The notes: generated from the sequence alone by a model not told the origin. DNA of 64,000 nt from Litchfieldia sinesaloumensis (GCF_900156865.1 NZ_LT732529.1:1568532-1632531), one strand, 5' to 3'. Shown: positions 24,177-32,675, counted from the stretch's first letter. Numbers and translations are program-made.

Positions 24177-24359
24177 TTATCGCTCGATTTGCTTTTGTTT
24201 TTCATTCCCAATATAGTTCCAAATCCACAACACAACCCAAAAAACAAGCGGTACGATTGTAGCAAGTCCTTTATAAGGGTTTGGTATAATATAAAACAAT
24301 AATAACATCACAAGAAGAAAAGGTGGCATTAATATCCAATAACGCTTCCTCCTGTTCAT
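24177..24359 (-). CDS. small membrane protein, 60 aa
   Basis: Two membrane segments (residues 8-25 and 32-50) between a basic N-terminus (Met-Asn-Arg-Arg-Lys-Arg-Tyr) and a charged C-terminus. GGAAGTGAT precedes the ATG. Not recognised. Single-gene unit; a repeat tail follows upstream at 24.39 kb. Confidence 0.55.
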   Translation of the reverse strand: MNRRKRYWILMPPFLLVMLLLFYIIPNPYKGLATIVPLVFWVVLWIWNYIGNEKQKQIER

Positions 24360-24384
24360 ATAATCACTTCCTTAATATAATATC

Positions 24385-24552
24385 ACATTACCCTACCTCG
24401 TTAGTTAAAAGGTGTTGTTCTTTCCATTTAATCGTCTTATTTCGTTTTCTAAGTTCGTCAAGAAAAGATAGCCGGAAAGGCAACTGGATCTTAAATTAAC
24501 GCGCCGTTAGTAAAAATACTTTCCTCCTTGTTGAGGAAACGCACCCCTTAGA
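24385..24552 (-). repeat. diverged hairpin repeat pieces
   Basis: Two pieces of the element family. Near 24385-24412 the tail (minus strand AACTAACGAGGTAGGGTAA) appears. Near 24494-24552 a GGGGTGCG start is followed by a TTTCCTC/GAGGAAAG-type hairpin and a second tail-like ACTAACGGCGCG. The arms pair although their sequence differs from other copies. Confidence 0.45.
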
Positions 24553-24557
24553 AAATT

Positions 24558-24743
24558 TTATTCATCGCTGTTTTCCTTCCGCTTATAGGGTGTTTTTGCC
24601 CAATTATAAAATAGGAAAATCAAAAACATTATAAAACAGACCCCTACATTATCAATCCAATTAACCTCTTCTTTAACTATTAACTGCCAAATGGTTGTTA
24701 CTAGAAAAAAAAGTAAAGGGTATCTAATGCTATCCTTAAACAA
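24558..24743 (-). CDS. small membrane protein, 61 aa
   Basis: Two membrane segments and a Lys/Glu-rich end. A longer frame starts at 24842, but its first 17 or so codons lie inside a copy of the hairpin repeat. The better start is TTG 24743, with GGTAGGTG five bases upstream, giving a protein that begins Met-Phe-Lys-Asp-Ser-Ile-Arg-Tyr. Not recognised. Confidence 0.5.
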   Translation of the reverse strand: MFKDSIRYPLLFFLVTTIWQLIVKEEVNWIDNVGVCFIMFLIFLFYNWAKTPYKRKENSDE

Positions 24744-24785
24744 ATTGGCACCTACCTTTACATTATCTCTATTTGAATAATCCTT

Positions 24786-24868
24786 CCTTGCACTAACCTG
24801 CTCCGTTTGTTCAATAAGAAATTCAACAAAAAAGGTGGTCAATCCTTCTCAGAACAACGCACCGGTTC
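24786..24868 (-). repeat. hairpin repeat element
   Basis: Minus strand: GGAACCGGTGCGTTGTTC, loop, GGATTGACCACC, TTTTTTGTTGAATTTCTTA and the tail AACAAACGGAGCAGGTTAG. The arms GGTG...CACC pair, and the tail matches the family. It lies between the 123-residue and 61-residue membrane genes and gives the latter a false N-terminal extension. Confidence 0.65.
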
Positions 24869-24916
24869 CTTTTTTACAAATTATTGAAGTATCATAAAAC
24901 AGAAATCTATTTTATA

Positions 24917-25288
24917 TTAAACTTTATTAATATTATGAACCTTTTTTGCTAATATCATTGCTATGTACTGAGGAATTAAATTCAGTAGACTTACTACTAC
25001 TATTAGTTGAGAAGAAGAAAAGGGTTTAAAATAACCGCCATCCCACATTTCTGTATCCGACATACTACCATTAAAATAAAATGAAATTATCATAGAAAAA
25101 ATATTTCCGATAATAAATGGAATGAAATTGCAAAAATATCTCGATAGGAATGCAAGAATAGAAGTTGATACAATCATTATCAGATACCCAATTAAAGAAT
25201 GGTTAGTAAAGTCTTGTTTCATTGAAAAATATACAAATGGAAAACAGTATAAAATAACAAATAAGATACCAATGCATATTTTTTTCAT
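24917..25288 (-). CDS. membrane protein, 123 aa
   Basis: ATG 25288 is preceded by AGGAGAG. Four hydrophobic segments (about residues 2-20, 31-47, 50-72, 97-117). The hydrophilic stretch DTEMWDGGYFKPFSSSQ precedes the last helix. Not recognised. Single-gene unit between repeat pieces. Confidence 0.6.
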   Translation of the reverse strand: MKKICIGILFVILYCFPFVYFSMKQDFTNHSLIGYLIMIVSTSILAFLSRYFCNFIPFIIGNIFSMIISFYFNGSMSDTEMWDGGYFKPFSSSQLIVVVSLLNLIPQYIAMILAKKVHNINKV

Positions 25289-25387
25289 AGTAGCTCTCCT
25301 ATGTTCCAAAAGTATAATTGTGTAATTTTACACTAATCGTAACATAACGTTCACTTTTCGTATATAAAATATTACCAAATTATTATT

Positions 25388-25443
25388 CAACTTAGCTGCC
25401 CCTTGTGAAAGCTCTAATCCTTCAAACCTCGCACCCGTTAGTT
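25388..25443 (-). repeat. hairpin repeat element, shortened copy
   Basis: Minus strand begins CTTCAACTAACGGGTGCGAG and ends with AAGGGGCAGCTAAGTTGAA; the T-run part is lost. The stop codon of the upstream lipoprotein-like gene (25438) lies inside this element. Confidence 0.55.
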
Positions 25444-25992
25444 GAAGTAAGGGATTAATTCAATTTCATTATTGTTTCCATCTAATAATATAAATTCATC
25501 AGGAAGAGGGTTCTCAAAATGATCAGGTACTTTTTCGTATATAAGTAATGTTTCGTCATCAGGCATGTTCAATTTAAGATCATGTATCTTATTTCTTGAA
25601 TTAATTAACATAGTGTTAATTTTCAAATTAGGGTTTTTCCCATATAAAACTATGTAATTACCTTCACTTGTTTCTATTAACCGATTATTAATTAAACTCC
25701 CGCCATGACTACTCGTAACTATTTTCAACTTACCATTTATTCCTTCAACAAGGTGAGCGTATCCATACCCTTCATGGAATTGAAATAATGATACATAGGA
25801 TTTTGAATCATCAAGTTGTACCACTTTTAGTATATTAGGGTCATAAACTTCCATACTATACCCTCTATTTAGCCAAACTTTTAAACTTGATTGAATAGCT
25901 TCTTTATCATTTTCAATTTTATATTCATTAAAATAGTAAAATGAAAATCCAATGCCAAACACTAAAAGAAAAAATAATATTTTCTTTTTCAT
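25438..25992 (-). CDS. membrane-anchored hypothetical protein, 184 aa
   Basis: ATG 25992 follows GGAGGGGGG. A basic start and one membrane segment (KKKILFFLLVFGIGFSFYYF) suggest an N-terminal anchor with an extracytoplasmic domain of about 160 residues, strand-rich with several Tyr/Asn turns. No lipobox Cys. Not recognised. Its TAA lies within a repeat element. Confidence 0.55.
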   Translation of the reverse strand: MKKKILFFLLVFGIGFSFYYFNEYKIENDKEAIQSSLKVWLNRGYSMEVYDPNILKVVQLDDSKSYVSLFQFHEGYGYAHLVEGINGKLKIVTSSHGGSLINNRLIETSEGNYIVLYGKNPNLKINTMLINSRNKIHDLKLNMPDDETLLIYEKVPDHFENPLPDEFILLDGNNNEIELIPYFN

Positions 25993-26025
25993 TCTGACTT
26001 TACCCCCCTCCAAATTCGCTTATTA

Positions 26026-26072
26026 TTTTCAACAACCTGCTTCTTTAGTTTAATAACTTCAACAAACACATT
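26026..26072 (-). repeat. hairpin repeat element, tail copy
   Basis: Minus strand TGTTTGTTGAAGTTATTAA and then ACTAAAGAAGCAGGTTG. It lies just downstream of an ordinary intrinsic terminator (26091-26130) that may have replaced the repeat's own hairpin. Confidence 0.5.
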
Positions 26073-26090
26073 TTTTTATCCTTTTTTTAG

Positions 26091-26130
26091 AAAAAAAAGA
26101 ACGAATTCCACCATTGAGAATTCGTTCTTT
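26091..26130 (-). terminator. intrinsic terminator
   Basis: AAAGAACGAATTC and GAATTCGTTCTTT are perfect complementary arms followed by a T run on the minus strand. It ends the transcript of the 97-residue membrane gene. Confidence 0.8.
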
Positions 26131-26176
26131 ATCACATTTCATACTTTTAAATGAAGCCTCACCTATTTTTTAACTA

Positions 26177-26470
26177 CTACTTACTTTCTTCGATAACCTT
26201 ACCCGTTTTCTTATCTTTGACTACAACCATCGACATATAAATACTAAATAACAAAATGATTGCCGTTGTTATTGGTAACCCATATGAGGCATTCAATTCA
26301 AATACGGTATTACCAAAAAAATGAAAGAGGCTAAGAGTTAGTAAGAATCCTACATAAATACGTTTCCTCTTTGAATCTCCAGTACCACCATTACTATTTC
26401 TAATATATGATAGTGATAGCCAAGTGAAAAATGATAAATAAAATACTGCTAATACAATATAGATTTCCAA
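26177..26470 (-). CDS. membrane protein, 97 aa
   Basis: TTG 26470 after GAGGGG. Three membrane segments (residues 3-22, 36-55, 65-84) with a basic Lys-Arg-Lys-Arg loop in between and a Lys-rich tail. Not recognised. Followed by a strong terminator. Confidence 0.55.
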   Translation of the reverse strand: MEIYIVLAVFYLSFFTWLSLSYIRNSNGGTGDSKRKRIYVGFLLTLSLFHFFGNTVFELNASYGLPITTAIILLFSIYMSMVVVKDKKTGKVIEESK

Positions 26471-26524
26471 GACTTTTCCCCTCTGTTTCTTTTATCTACT
26501 GTTCATCATATTTTTCAGTGGTAA

Positions 26525-27193
26525 CTACTTATTAAATCGTTTGTTAACTTCAATTGTAATGAACTCTGGCAAATAGTTTGGAGTACATCCTCTTGATACC
26601 ATTTCATCTTTGTAAAGACCCGTTCTCTCTCCAATTTTAATACAACGTGCACGGTTCTTTTCATCATAAACGCCTATCCAGCCTGCAGTGAAATTCATAG
26701 CCCATTGAACTTCCGGCTCTTCCTGCGCAATCGTAGCTTCTATTGCAGATAGCAAATATTCGGTGTTATCAGGCGGTGTTTGTCCAGTCCATCTCAATCG
26801 CCCTTGATAATACCAGAATACTCGCCTTTGAAGAGCAGAAGGGCTATTTTCCCATGACTCCATCAGTGCAATTGTCTTCTTGTCTTTGGTGAGCTGATTA
26901 GCCATTAACCAATCTATTAAGTTAGTTCGCTCTTTAAAAGTGTGAGTCTGCATATCCTTATCAAGCTTATCTAGCACCTCTTGTGAAAGAAGTTTTTTAT
27001 CCATAATTAAGATAGCTAATTGTCTGGGCATAAACTCTTCAGTTGACCAAAGTTCCATAGCTAGTTCGTGATCTTTTTTAATCTCCTTCGCAATCTTTCG
27101 TAAATCACCTAACTTCGTTTTACTCTCAATTTGAGATAGAATGTTCTCTGCTTTTGAAGTACGTTTTATTTCTGTACCTTTAGTTTCATTCAT
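26525..27193 (-). CDS. DNA alkylation repair (AlkD-like) HEAT-repeat protein
   Basis: A 222-residue helical protein of the AlkC/AlkD superfamily, HEAT-like repeat glycosylases that excise alkylated bases. Matching segments are LGDLRKIAKEIKKDHELAME, LWSTEEFMPRQLAILIMDKK and EVQWAMNFTAGWIGVYDEKN, where the Trp-Ala-x-Asn is a conserved feature of the subfamily. ATG 27193 gives Met-Asn-Glu-Thr. Stand-alone gene with an ordinary promoter region upstream. Confidence 0.75.
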   Translation of the reverse strand: MNETKGTEIKRTSKAENILSQIESKTKLGDLRKIAKEIKKDHELAMELWSTEEFMPRQLAILIMDKKLLSQEVLDKLDKDMQTHTFKERTNLIDWLMANQLTKDKKTIALMESWENSPSALQRRVFWYYQGRLRWTGQTPPDNTEYLLSAIEATIAQEEPEVQWAMNFTAGWIGVYDEKNRARCIKIGERTGLYKDEMVSRGCTPNYLPEFITIEVNKRFNK

Positions 27194-27354
27194 TTTATAC
27201 AACTCCTTTATTAAAACACTGTTTCAGTATATGTACTTGAAGGGATTTATCAAGAACTTAATTTTTCTTATAAGTCTAATTGCATTGATTTGCCTCCAAA
27301 GTTTACCCTTTTCATATTGTAGCATATATTATATAAGAGCTTTCTCAACTGAAA

Positions 27355-27397
27355 AAAGACTAGCCTTATTATTTACGTATTGAGGCTAGTCTTTTAT
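27355..27397 (-). terminator. intrinsic terminator
   Basis: AAGACTAGCC and GGCTAGTCTT arms, with a T run on both strands. It lies downstream of the 150-residue gene. Confidence 0.75.
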
Positions 27398-27472
27398 ATT
27401 AGCAAAACCTGTTTTTAGATTGAAGCTATTATAAAAATCGAAATCAATGTTCTTTTACTAACTAAGAATTCA

Positions 27473-27925
27473 TCAACTGCCGTTGTTATCTGATAATAGA
27501 TATTCATGAGGTATGATTCCCATAGGCTTGGATTGAATAAATCCATCAATTTGTTTTATCTTTTCTAATTCTTCAGCTCTTATTTGTATTGAAAATTCAA
27601 AAGGATAGTTGTTTAGATTGTTTATATTAAGATAATGAAATTCCCCGTCTCGCGATACAAATTCAATGTTCGGATTCGGTGATAATATTTCGATCACCCT
27701 TGCTTCCTGTGCAAACGGGATAACCAAAGCTAATTGATTATTAGCAAACTTCGGTAATGAACCATCAATCTTTCCTTCTATTAAAATTCCATCACTTGTT
27801 GACTTATCAGTTTCTAAATTAAGTTGGACTTCAGCGAGTGTAGTTTCGACATTTTTTTGATTTATATAGTCCAACAATATATATATAATAAAGATACTAA
27901 TAAAAGCCAACAAGAATTTCTTCAA
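27473..27925 (-). CDS. membrane-anchored hypothetical protein, 150 aa
   Basis: TTG 27925. One N-terminal membrane segment (residues 3-20), then a beta-rich domain of about 125 residues that may face the outside. Segments such as NQLALVIPFAQEARVIEIL and FEFSIQIRAEELEKIKQID suggest an immunoglobulin-like or carrier fold, but I do not recognise it. Single-gene unit with its own terminator. Confidence 0.5.
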   Translation of the reverse strand: MKKFLLAFISIFIIYILLDYINQKNVETTLAEVQLNLETDKSTSDGILIEGKIDGSLPKFANNQLALVIPFAQEARVIEILSPNPNIEFVSRDGEFHYLNINNLNNYPFEFSIQIRAEELEKIKQIDGFIQSKPMGIIPHEYLLSDNNGS

Positions 27926-28015
27926 TGTTCATCTCATCCTTTTAGTTTGTAATATTGACTACCCAATCACTACTATTACTAGTTCGTTTTGTTAAGTAAA
28001 AAAACCCTCCGCTTG

Positions 28016-28171
28016 TTAATGTAAGTGCTTTGGTTCGATATGTTTCAACGGAGCTTGCGCGGTGTCTCCAGTCCCAGGTAAGATAATAACTACGTTATCT
28101 GTCTCTTCTTTTTGTTCAATCAATCTATATGGTATAGTTTTAGATTCTGTAATTTCGTTACTAATCGCCAT
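28016..28171 (-). pseudogene. truncated alpha/beta hydrolase, N-terminal fragment
   Basis: ATG 28171 after AGGGAATG gives a 51-residue fragment that ends in VIILPGTGDTAQAPLKH. This is the first beta strand and oxyanion turn of a group of Bacillus alpha/beta hydrolases (normally about 200 residues). The Ser, Asp and His catalytic parts are missing, and the reading stops shortly after the turn. Interpreted as a 3'-truncated pseudogene. A longer frame to 28249 has no ribosome site. Confidence 0.55.
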
Positions 28172-28271
28172 TTTCTCATTCCCTAAGATCTGCTGCCTCA
28201 AAAAGCCCAGTATTGGATAGGTATAATAAAATGTATTATTTATTCTCACTACTTCCTTTGTGGCCGTTTTT

Positions 28272-28667
28272 TTATAACGCCTTTGTACTTGTGACTATTT
28301 CAATTAACTCCTCAATAGTACCAATGCATTTTTGAACCTCTGATACATGATAAAACGTACTGGTAGTCTCGGGATTGTTTATCTCATGATTTGGTGAATA
28401 GAGGTAAATTCTTTTGCCTTGTCCAAGAGCAATGCCTAATTCAATGTGACTTCCTTTTCCTGCGGGTAATAAAACGATGATAAAATCTGCATCCTTTACA
28501 GCGTTTATTTCTTGTAAGCCTATCTCCCTTAAATCCTCAATTGTTGTTGCCCTCTCATTTCTAGTCCAATCATATGTATGAATATAGCCTTTGCCTTTTA
28601 ATTGATTACTAACGTTACGAACTGTTTCAATGTTGTTAAAACTCGATGCCACATAAAACCTATTCAT
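28272..28667 (-). CDS. nucleoside 2-deoxyribosyltransferase-like protein
   Basis: A 131-residue protein with the family start Tyr-Val-Ala-Ser-Ser-Phe (a Y/F-x-A-S/G-x-F/M nucleotide-site strand). It then has DADFIIVLLPAGKGSHIELG, where the Asp and the Gly-x-x-x-Glu correspond to the substrate-binding acidic and catalytic Glu residues. Family enzymes cleave or transfer deoxyribose or hydrolyse nucleotides. ATG preceded by GGGAG. Single-gene unit. Confidence 0.75.
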   Translation of the reverse strand: MNRFYVASSFNNIETVRNVSNQLKGKGYIHTYDWTRNERATTIEDLREIGLQEINAVKDADFIIVLLPAGKGSHIELGIALGQGKRIYLYSPNHEINNPETTSTFYHVSEVQKCIGTIEELIEIVTSTKAL

Positions 28668-28771
28668 TTTTTATTTCTCCCTTCGTAAACAAATAAGGAC
28701 CACTTAGGTTCTTTTCAGTTTCTAAAACTAAGGAGATCTGTAGTTGAATCAGAAACCGACTTCATTAGCTG

Positions 28772-29542
28772 CTAGTTTTCTCCTTTTAATCCTAGTGCGG
28801 ATTTGATAGTCGCCCAGAATCCTGACTTCTTAGGCTTACTTGGTGCATGTGTTGACCTTATTGGGTTTGGAGATGGTTTAGACGCAGATTTCAATTCCCG
28901 GAATGAGCTTGCTGTGCCACCTGAATAAATATGTTCATAATACTCTTTTCTGCCTTTTTCACAATCGATACACCAATCAGCGTAACCATCCTTGAAGCGA
29001 TTATCTTTTCTAAAAGCGGAAAAAGGTTTAATTCTATCAAAATCATTATAAATTCCCTCTACACAAAATCCGCCTCTGCAAAATTTTCCATGTTTCAGAG
29101 CTTCAGCAAGTTCTGCCTCATACTTTATCCTAGCCTCTTCTGCTCTTTTTTCATCTTTTTCCTTGCATTCGTTACATTTTCTAGCTGAAGGGCTTGAATA
29201 TAATTCAATATTCTTAACCACTTTACATGTCATACATTTCTTTATTTTCTGTTTAGATTGCCTTGGTTCTGGTGCTAGCTTCAATACTTCGATGTCTTGA
29301 TCAGCCTGCTCTGTAAGAACATTCATAAGAACTTGATGTTCCATATCCGTTAAATCAAGGACGCTTTCCTTTTCAGCACCATTATTTATATACTTTACTC
29401 TCACATGATTGCCTTTGTCTTTAATAACGTTAATAATAGTACGCTTGTTCAACAGACTAGCTGATATGTATTCGATTTTTAAGCTCTTTTTGTTTGCTCT
29501 TACGGAACATCCGCTGTAATCCCCAGATAATACTTTACCCAC
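28772..29542 (-). CDS. multi-zinc-ribbon protein, 256 aa
   Basis: GTG 29542 after AGAGGTG. After an N-terminal domain (residues 1-95) come paired cysteines: Cys-Met-Thr-Cys and Cys-Asn-Glu-Cys (about residues 103-125), then Cys-Arg-Gly-Gly-Phe-Cys and Trp-Cys-Ile-Asp-Cys (about 158-195). Each resembles a treble-clef or zinc-ribbon knuckle. The second pair follows FSAFRKDNRFKDGYADW, a pattern common before zinc knuckles in phage and HNH-like proteins. The C-terminus is Pro/Ser/Lys-rich and ends in a short amphipathic helix. Function unknown; nucleic-acid binding is plausible. Confidence 0.55.
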   Translation of the reverse strand: MGKVLSGDYSGCSVRANKKSLKIEYISASLLNKRTIINVIKDKGNHVRVKYINNGAEKESVLDLTDMEHQVLMNVLTEQADQDIEVLKLAPEPRQSKQKIKKCMTCKVVKNIELYSSPSARKCNECKEKDEKRAEEARIKYEAELAEALKHGKFCRGGFCVEGIYNDFDRIKPFSAFRKDNRFKDGYADWCIDCEKGRKEYYEHIYSGGTASSFRELKSASKPSPNPIRSTHAPSKPKKSGFWATIKSALGLKGEN

Positions 29543-29792
29543 GTTGCACTACACCTCTTTGATTAAGAAACTTTAATGGATATGAATTATAAAATAATTA
29601 CCTAGGGCTAATAGCATAAATTTCAAGTGATTTTATATTTTCCCGGATTCTATTTTATTATCTTCCAACCGGGAAAAACATAATACAAAAAGGATCATTT
29701 AGGTTCTTATCGCTTTGTTCAACGAAAGCAGCCTATAGTTTAAGTGGATTTCTTCACAATCACAAAGAAAATCGACTTTTAAACAAGATCAT

Positions 29793-30323
29793 TTAACAAT
29801 TATTACTATATTCTATTTCATGAAAATCAAATTTCAATCGGTCCACAATTTCTTTTGCACATTCCATCATCGATTGAGTGTATGTATTAATCTCGACATC
29901 GTAAATTTCCTGCCGATGTACAAAATTGAGCTGAGAAATTGCTTGCCCAATTTGCCGGTCTCCTCTGAAATGTTCTCTACGTTTTAGCTCTTCGACAGGG
30001 CAATGAACCCCAACAAGAAGGATTGGGTAATTGTTAAGTGTTTTATAAAAATGTTGTAATGTTAAGGGGTTATGGAGAATTTGGTCAAGTATTAAATTAA
30101 TGCCTCGTTCTGAGAACATCGCCACATTTCTATAATAAAAATATTCTGTTCCAACGGGTATTAGCCGCTGGTTATCTCTATCTTCCATCTTTTCTACGAC
30201 TAAATCATAATCATCTACGCTAAAAGCAAAAAAGTCAGGAAGTAACTTTGTTATTTCCTTTGCTAAAGTTGATTTCCCTGAACTTGATACACCATTTAGA
30301 ACGATAATCATTCCTTTTTCCAT
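29793..30323 (-). CDS. chloramphenicol-phosphotransferase-like kinase
   Basis: A 176-residue P-loop kinase. Walker A GVSSSGKST at residues 10-18 and the DDY acidic motif near residue 37 (FAFSVDDYDLV) match the CPT family, which phosphorylates the 3'-hydroxyl of chloramphenicol in Streptomyces. Many Bacillus members have unknown substrates. Later segments LLVGVHCPVEELKRREHFRG and RQIGQAISQL complete the fold. ATG 30323 chosen over an upstream frame start because the P-loop then sits at the usual distance. Resistance is not implied without testing. Confidence 0.75.
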   Translation of the reverse strand: MEKGMIIVLNGVSSSGKSTLAKEITKLLPDFFAFSVDDYDLVVEKMEDRDNQRLIPVGTEYFYYRNVAMFSERGINLILDQILHNPLTLQHFYKTLNNYPILLVGVHCPVEELKRREHFRGDRQIGQAISQLNFVHRQEIYDVEINTYTQSMMECAKEIVDRLKFDFHEIEYSNNC

Positions 30324-30472
30324 AAATACACACTCCAATAAGCTCAGATATTACAATTAATTATAAAATTCAATTTCAATGTATAGATTTCCTGCTTATG
30401 GAAGTAAACTTACCCAATAGTTGAAGAAGCGGCAGGACTGTTCTGCTATCGCCACCAGTAAGCTTAAAAGCA

Positions 30473-30658
30473 TTACTTTTTCCTTAGTCTTTGTGCAATA
30501 TAAATGAGCAAAGTAATTATTGTTATATTTTGAATGCAAAGGACTATTAGAGCTACCATTTCTACTTCATTTGTTGTTGCACCAGTTACCAGTGCTACTA
30601 AATTAAAGACAATGAATGACAGAACAAAAAGGCCAATAAAGATACCGATATATTTCAA
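30473..30658 (-). CDS. small membrane protein, 61 aa
   Basis: TTG 30658 after AAGGGGGAAT. Two membrane segments (residues 5-24 and 33-55) and a basic end Arg-Leu-Arg-Lys-Lys. Not recognised. Lies next to a full copy of the hairpin repeat. Confidence 0.5.
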   Translation of the reverse strand: MKYIGIFIGLFVLSFIVFNLVALVTGATTNEVEMVALIVLCIQNITIITLLIYIAQRLRKK

Positions 30659-30682
30659 TTAAATTCCCCCTTACTCTTTAAT

Positions 30683-30765
30683 TGTTATTGAACATTCCTG
30701 CCCCGTTACTTGAAAAAGAAAAAGGCTTCACTCCAAATTGAAGTAAAGCACCCCGTTTGTTGAAT
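30683..30765 (-). repeat. hairpin repeat element
   Basis: Minus strand: CAACAAACGGGGTGC, arms GCTTTACTTC and GGAGTGAAGC (ten pairs, loop AATTT), TTTTTCTTTTTCAAG, tail AGTAACGGGGCAGGAATG. The arm sequence differs completely from copy 2 yet pairs fully, which is good evidence of a conserved structure. Confidence 0.7.
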
Positions 30766-30859
30766 AAGTTCATCAAAGAAAATACTCAAGGAATAAATCC
30801 TTAATCGTTCATTTGTTTGTTTTAAGTAAGGATTATTTTCTTAAATTTTTAGATGCAAG

Positions 30860-31168
30860 TTATATCTTACTCTTATTTAATACTGTAATGGGAATATCGT
30901 TTTTTGTAATACGTTCTATATAGCCAATAAGTTCAGAGTCTTTAACAACTTGTTGATAGATGGTTGTTTCATTTAGAATAAATTCTATATCATAAGATTC
31001 CACTTCAACCGAAATCATTGAATTGGCAAATTCGGATGTGTATCTTTCTATATGTTTTTTGTCCTTGGCTTTATCTTTAATAGAATAGATTAAGTTTCGT
31101 AGTTGCTTCAATTCATGATTTTTATGTATTACCAAATATCCAACTGATTCATGTCCTCTTTCATCCAA
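30860..31168 (-). CDS. hypothetical protein, possibly frameshifted at its 5' end
   Basis: The 102-residue frame would start at TTG 31168 without a clear ribosome site. Upstream, another frame reads HFFEEYIDEHWMKEDMNQLD and ends at a TAA inside the start of this frame, as if one gene had been split by a frameshift. The main part is helical and charged with a strand-rich end (ISVEVESYDIEFILNETTIY). Not recognised. Confidence 0.4.
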   Translation of the reverse strand: MDERGHESVGYLVIHKNHELKQLRNLIYSIKDKAKDKKHIERYTSEFANSMISVEVESYDIEFILNETTIYQQVVKDSELIGYIERITKNDIPITVLNKSKI

Positions 31169-31216
31169 TGCTCATCAATATACTCTTCAAAGAAGTGTGC
31201 ATTTAGTCTTCTTATA

Positions 31217-32197
31217 TTAGTTGTTATGTTCTACATTTATAACTACATTTCCCTTCTTGTGTCCTTTCTCGACATATCTATGAGCTTCCACAATCTCATC
31301 AAACGAATAATATCTGTCAATAACAACTGTTAACTTTCCCATCTCAACAAGTTCTTTAAGGAAGTTTAATGCTTCTGAAGTTTCAGGTGGATTTCGGCTC
31401 AATAATAGTTTCTTGCTACTTGTCAACTTAGTCCATAGCATTTGAACACTTGGTAGCGGTTCAGTAACATTTATATAGGTACCGTTGTTCTTTAACCATT
31501 TCATACAAGCTGAAAAGGAACTCTTGTTTACCGCTTCAAAGATGACATCATATGATTCGTCTGTACTAGAAAAATCCCTTGCTGTATAATCAATTACTTT
31601 GTCAGCTCCCAGAGATTTTACTAATTCTAAATTCGCGGTACTACATACCCCTGTAACGTTTGCTCCGAGATATTTAGCAATCTGAACCGCATAACTTCCT
31701 ACACTTCCTGAAGCACCATAGACTAAAACTGATTGACCGCTCTTTATACCTGCTTTCTTAAGAAAATACAATGCTGTACGAGCTCCAATAGGAATGGCAG
31801 CAGCTTCTCCATAAGTTATAGTGGAAGGCTTAATTGCTACAGGACCATCTTCCTCCAAACACTTATATTCGGCATAAGCACCAAACCCTGCCAAGGTTGC
31901 TGCAAAAACTTGGTCTCCTTGCCTAAACCTTTTTACATTTTTTCCAACTAACTCAACTTCTCCAGCTAACTCCATTCCTAATATTTCTTTTTTTGGTTGT
32001 TTTAAACCAAGTGTTATACGTGCAGGTAGCCAAAAAGCAAAAGGAACTGTAAAACTCCGTGACCGAATATCTGCTACTGTTACGGTTGTGGCTTTTACCT
32101 TAACTAAGATTTCATTTTCTTTGGGAATAGGTTTTTCTACCTGTTTAAGTTCAAGAACATCGGGGGGGCCGTACATTGTGTACACAATGGCTTTCAT
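31217..32197 (-). CDS. NAD(P)-dependent alcohol dehydrogenase-type oxidoreductase
   Basis: A 326-residue medium-chain dehydrogenase/reductase lacking zinc ligands. GroES-like domain with [20 protein letters not shown] and [20 protein letters not shown]; Rossmann site [20 protein letters not shown]; later [23 protein letters not shown] 32197 follows GAGGTGGA. It is a distant homologue of the oxidoreductase at 22.5 kb. Substrate unknown. Repeat element upstream. Confidence 0.85.
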   Translation of the reverse strand: MKAIVYTMYGPPDVLELKQVEKPIPKENEILVKVKATTVTVADIRSRSFTVPFAFWLPARITLGLKQPKKEILGMELAGEVELVGKNVKRFRQGDQVFAATLAGFGAYAEYKCLEEDGPVAIKPSTITYGEAAAIPIGARTALYFLKKAGIKSGQSVLVYGASGSVGSYAVQIAKYLGANVTGVCSTANLELVKSLGADKVIDYTARDFSSTDESYDVIFEAVNKSSFSACMKWLKNNGTYINVTEPLPSVQMLWTKLTSSKKLLLSRNPPETSEALNFLKELVEMGKLTVVIDRYYSFDEIVEAHRYVEKGHKKGNVVINVEHNN

Positions 32198-32267
32198 TTA
32201 TCCACCTCAAATTCGTTTTATTCCTTAACATAATACGAATAATTAGAATAAATAGACCGATAGTCCA

Positions 32268-32345
32268 ATAATTATTCTTAAACTATCATGCCCCGTTAGC
32301 TCAATAATTTTTCGCTCTAAGAGAGCCTTAGCTCAATTGGCGTAT
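32268..32345 (-). repeat. hairpin repeat element
   Basis: Minus strand: GCTAAGGCTCTCTTAGAGCG hairpin, then AAAAATTATTG and the tail AGCTAACGGGGCATGATAG. First of four elements in a row (32.3-34.3 kb), each separated by a single gene. Confidence 0.6.
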
Positions 32346-32382
32346 TTAGCCTAAATGAAGCTACCAAATCTGTTACTTAAAC

Positions 32383-32580
32383 CTAATGCCTAATAATATT
32401 GTCTAAGATAGGAAGTAAAATTAAGACAACTACACTTTGTATTAATGTTAGTACGATGTCCCTTTTCCAATTATTTTCAGGATATCGATTAACTAACCTT
32501 CGCCAAATAAAGAAGACTGTCCACCAAAACAGTAACGTATAAATGGCTGAAATAATACTATCGTAAAAACCATAATACAT
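32383..32580 (-). CDS. small membrane protein, 65 aa
   Basis: ATG 32580 after AGGGAGGAG; the longer frame to 32655 has no ribosome site. Two membrane segments (residues 8-22 and 41-60) with a basic-acidic loop (Arg-Tyr-Pro-Glu-Asn-Asn-Trp-Lys-Arg) between. Not recognised. Between two repeat elements. Confidence 0.55.
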   Translation of the reverse strand: MYYGFYDSIISAIYTLLFWWTVFFIWRRLVNRYPENNWKRDIVLTLIQSVVVLILLPILDNIIRH

Positions 32581-32675
32581 AATATCTCCTCCCTTATTCA
32601 TGAACCATAAACTTACATTAATAAAAAGGAAATTATACTTTCTTACGTATACCACTTAAAAATATTTCGTTATTG

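Noticed and set aside
29793-30323. chloramphenicol resistance determinant
   Set aside because: The P-loop and acidic motif support only family membership. Bacillus members of this family often have other substrates, so resistance cannot be claimed.
32310-32345. tRNA-like D-arm string TTAGCTCAATTGG on the plus strand
   Set aside because: No anticodon or T arm follows. The string belongs to the hairpin arm of a repeat element.
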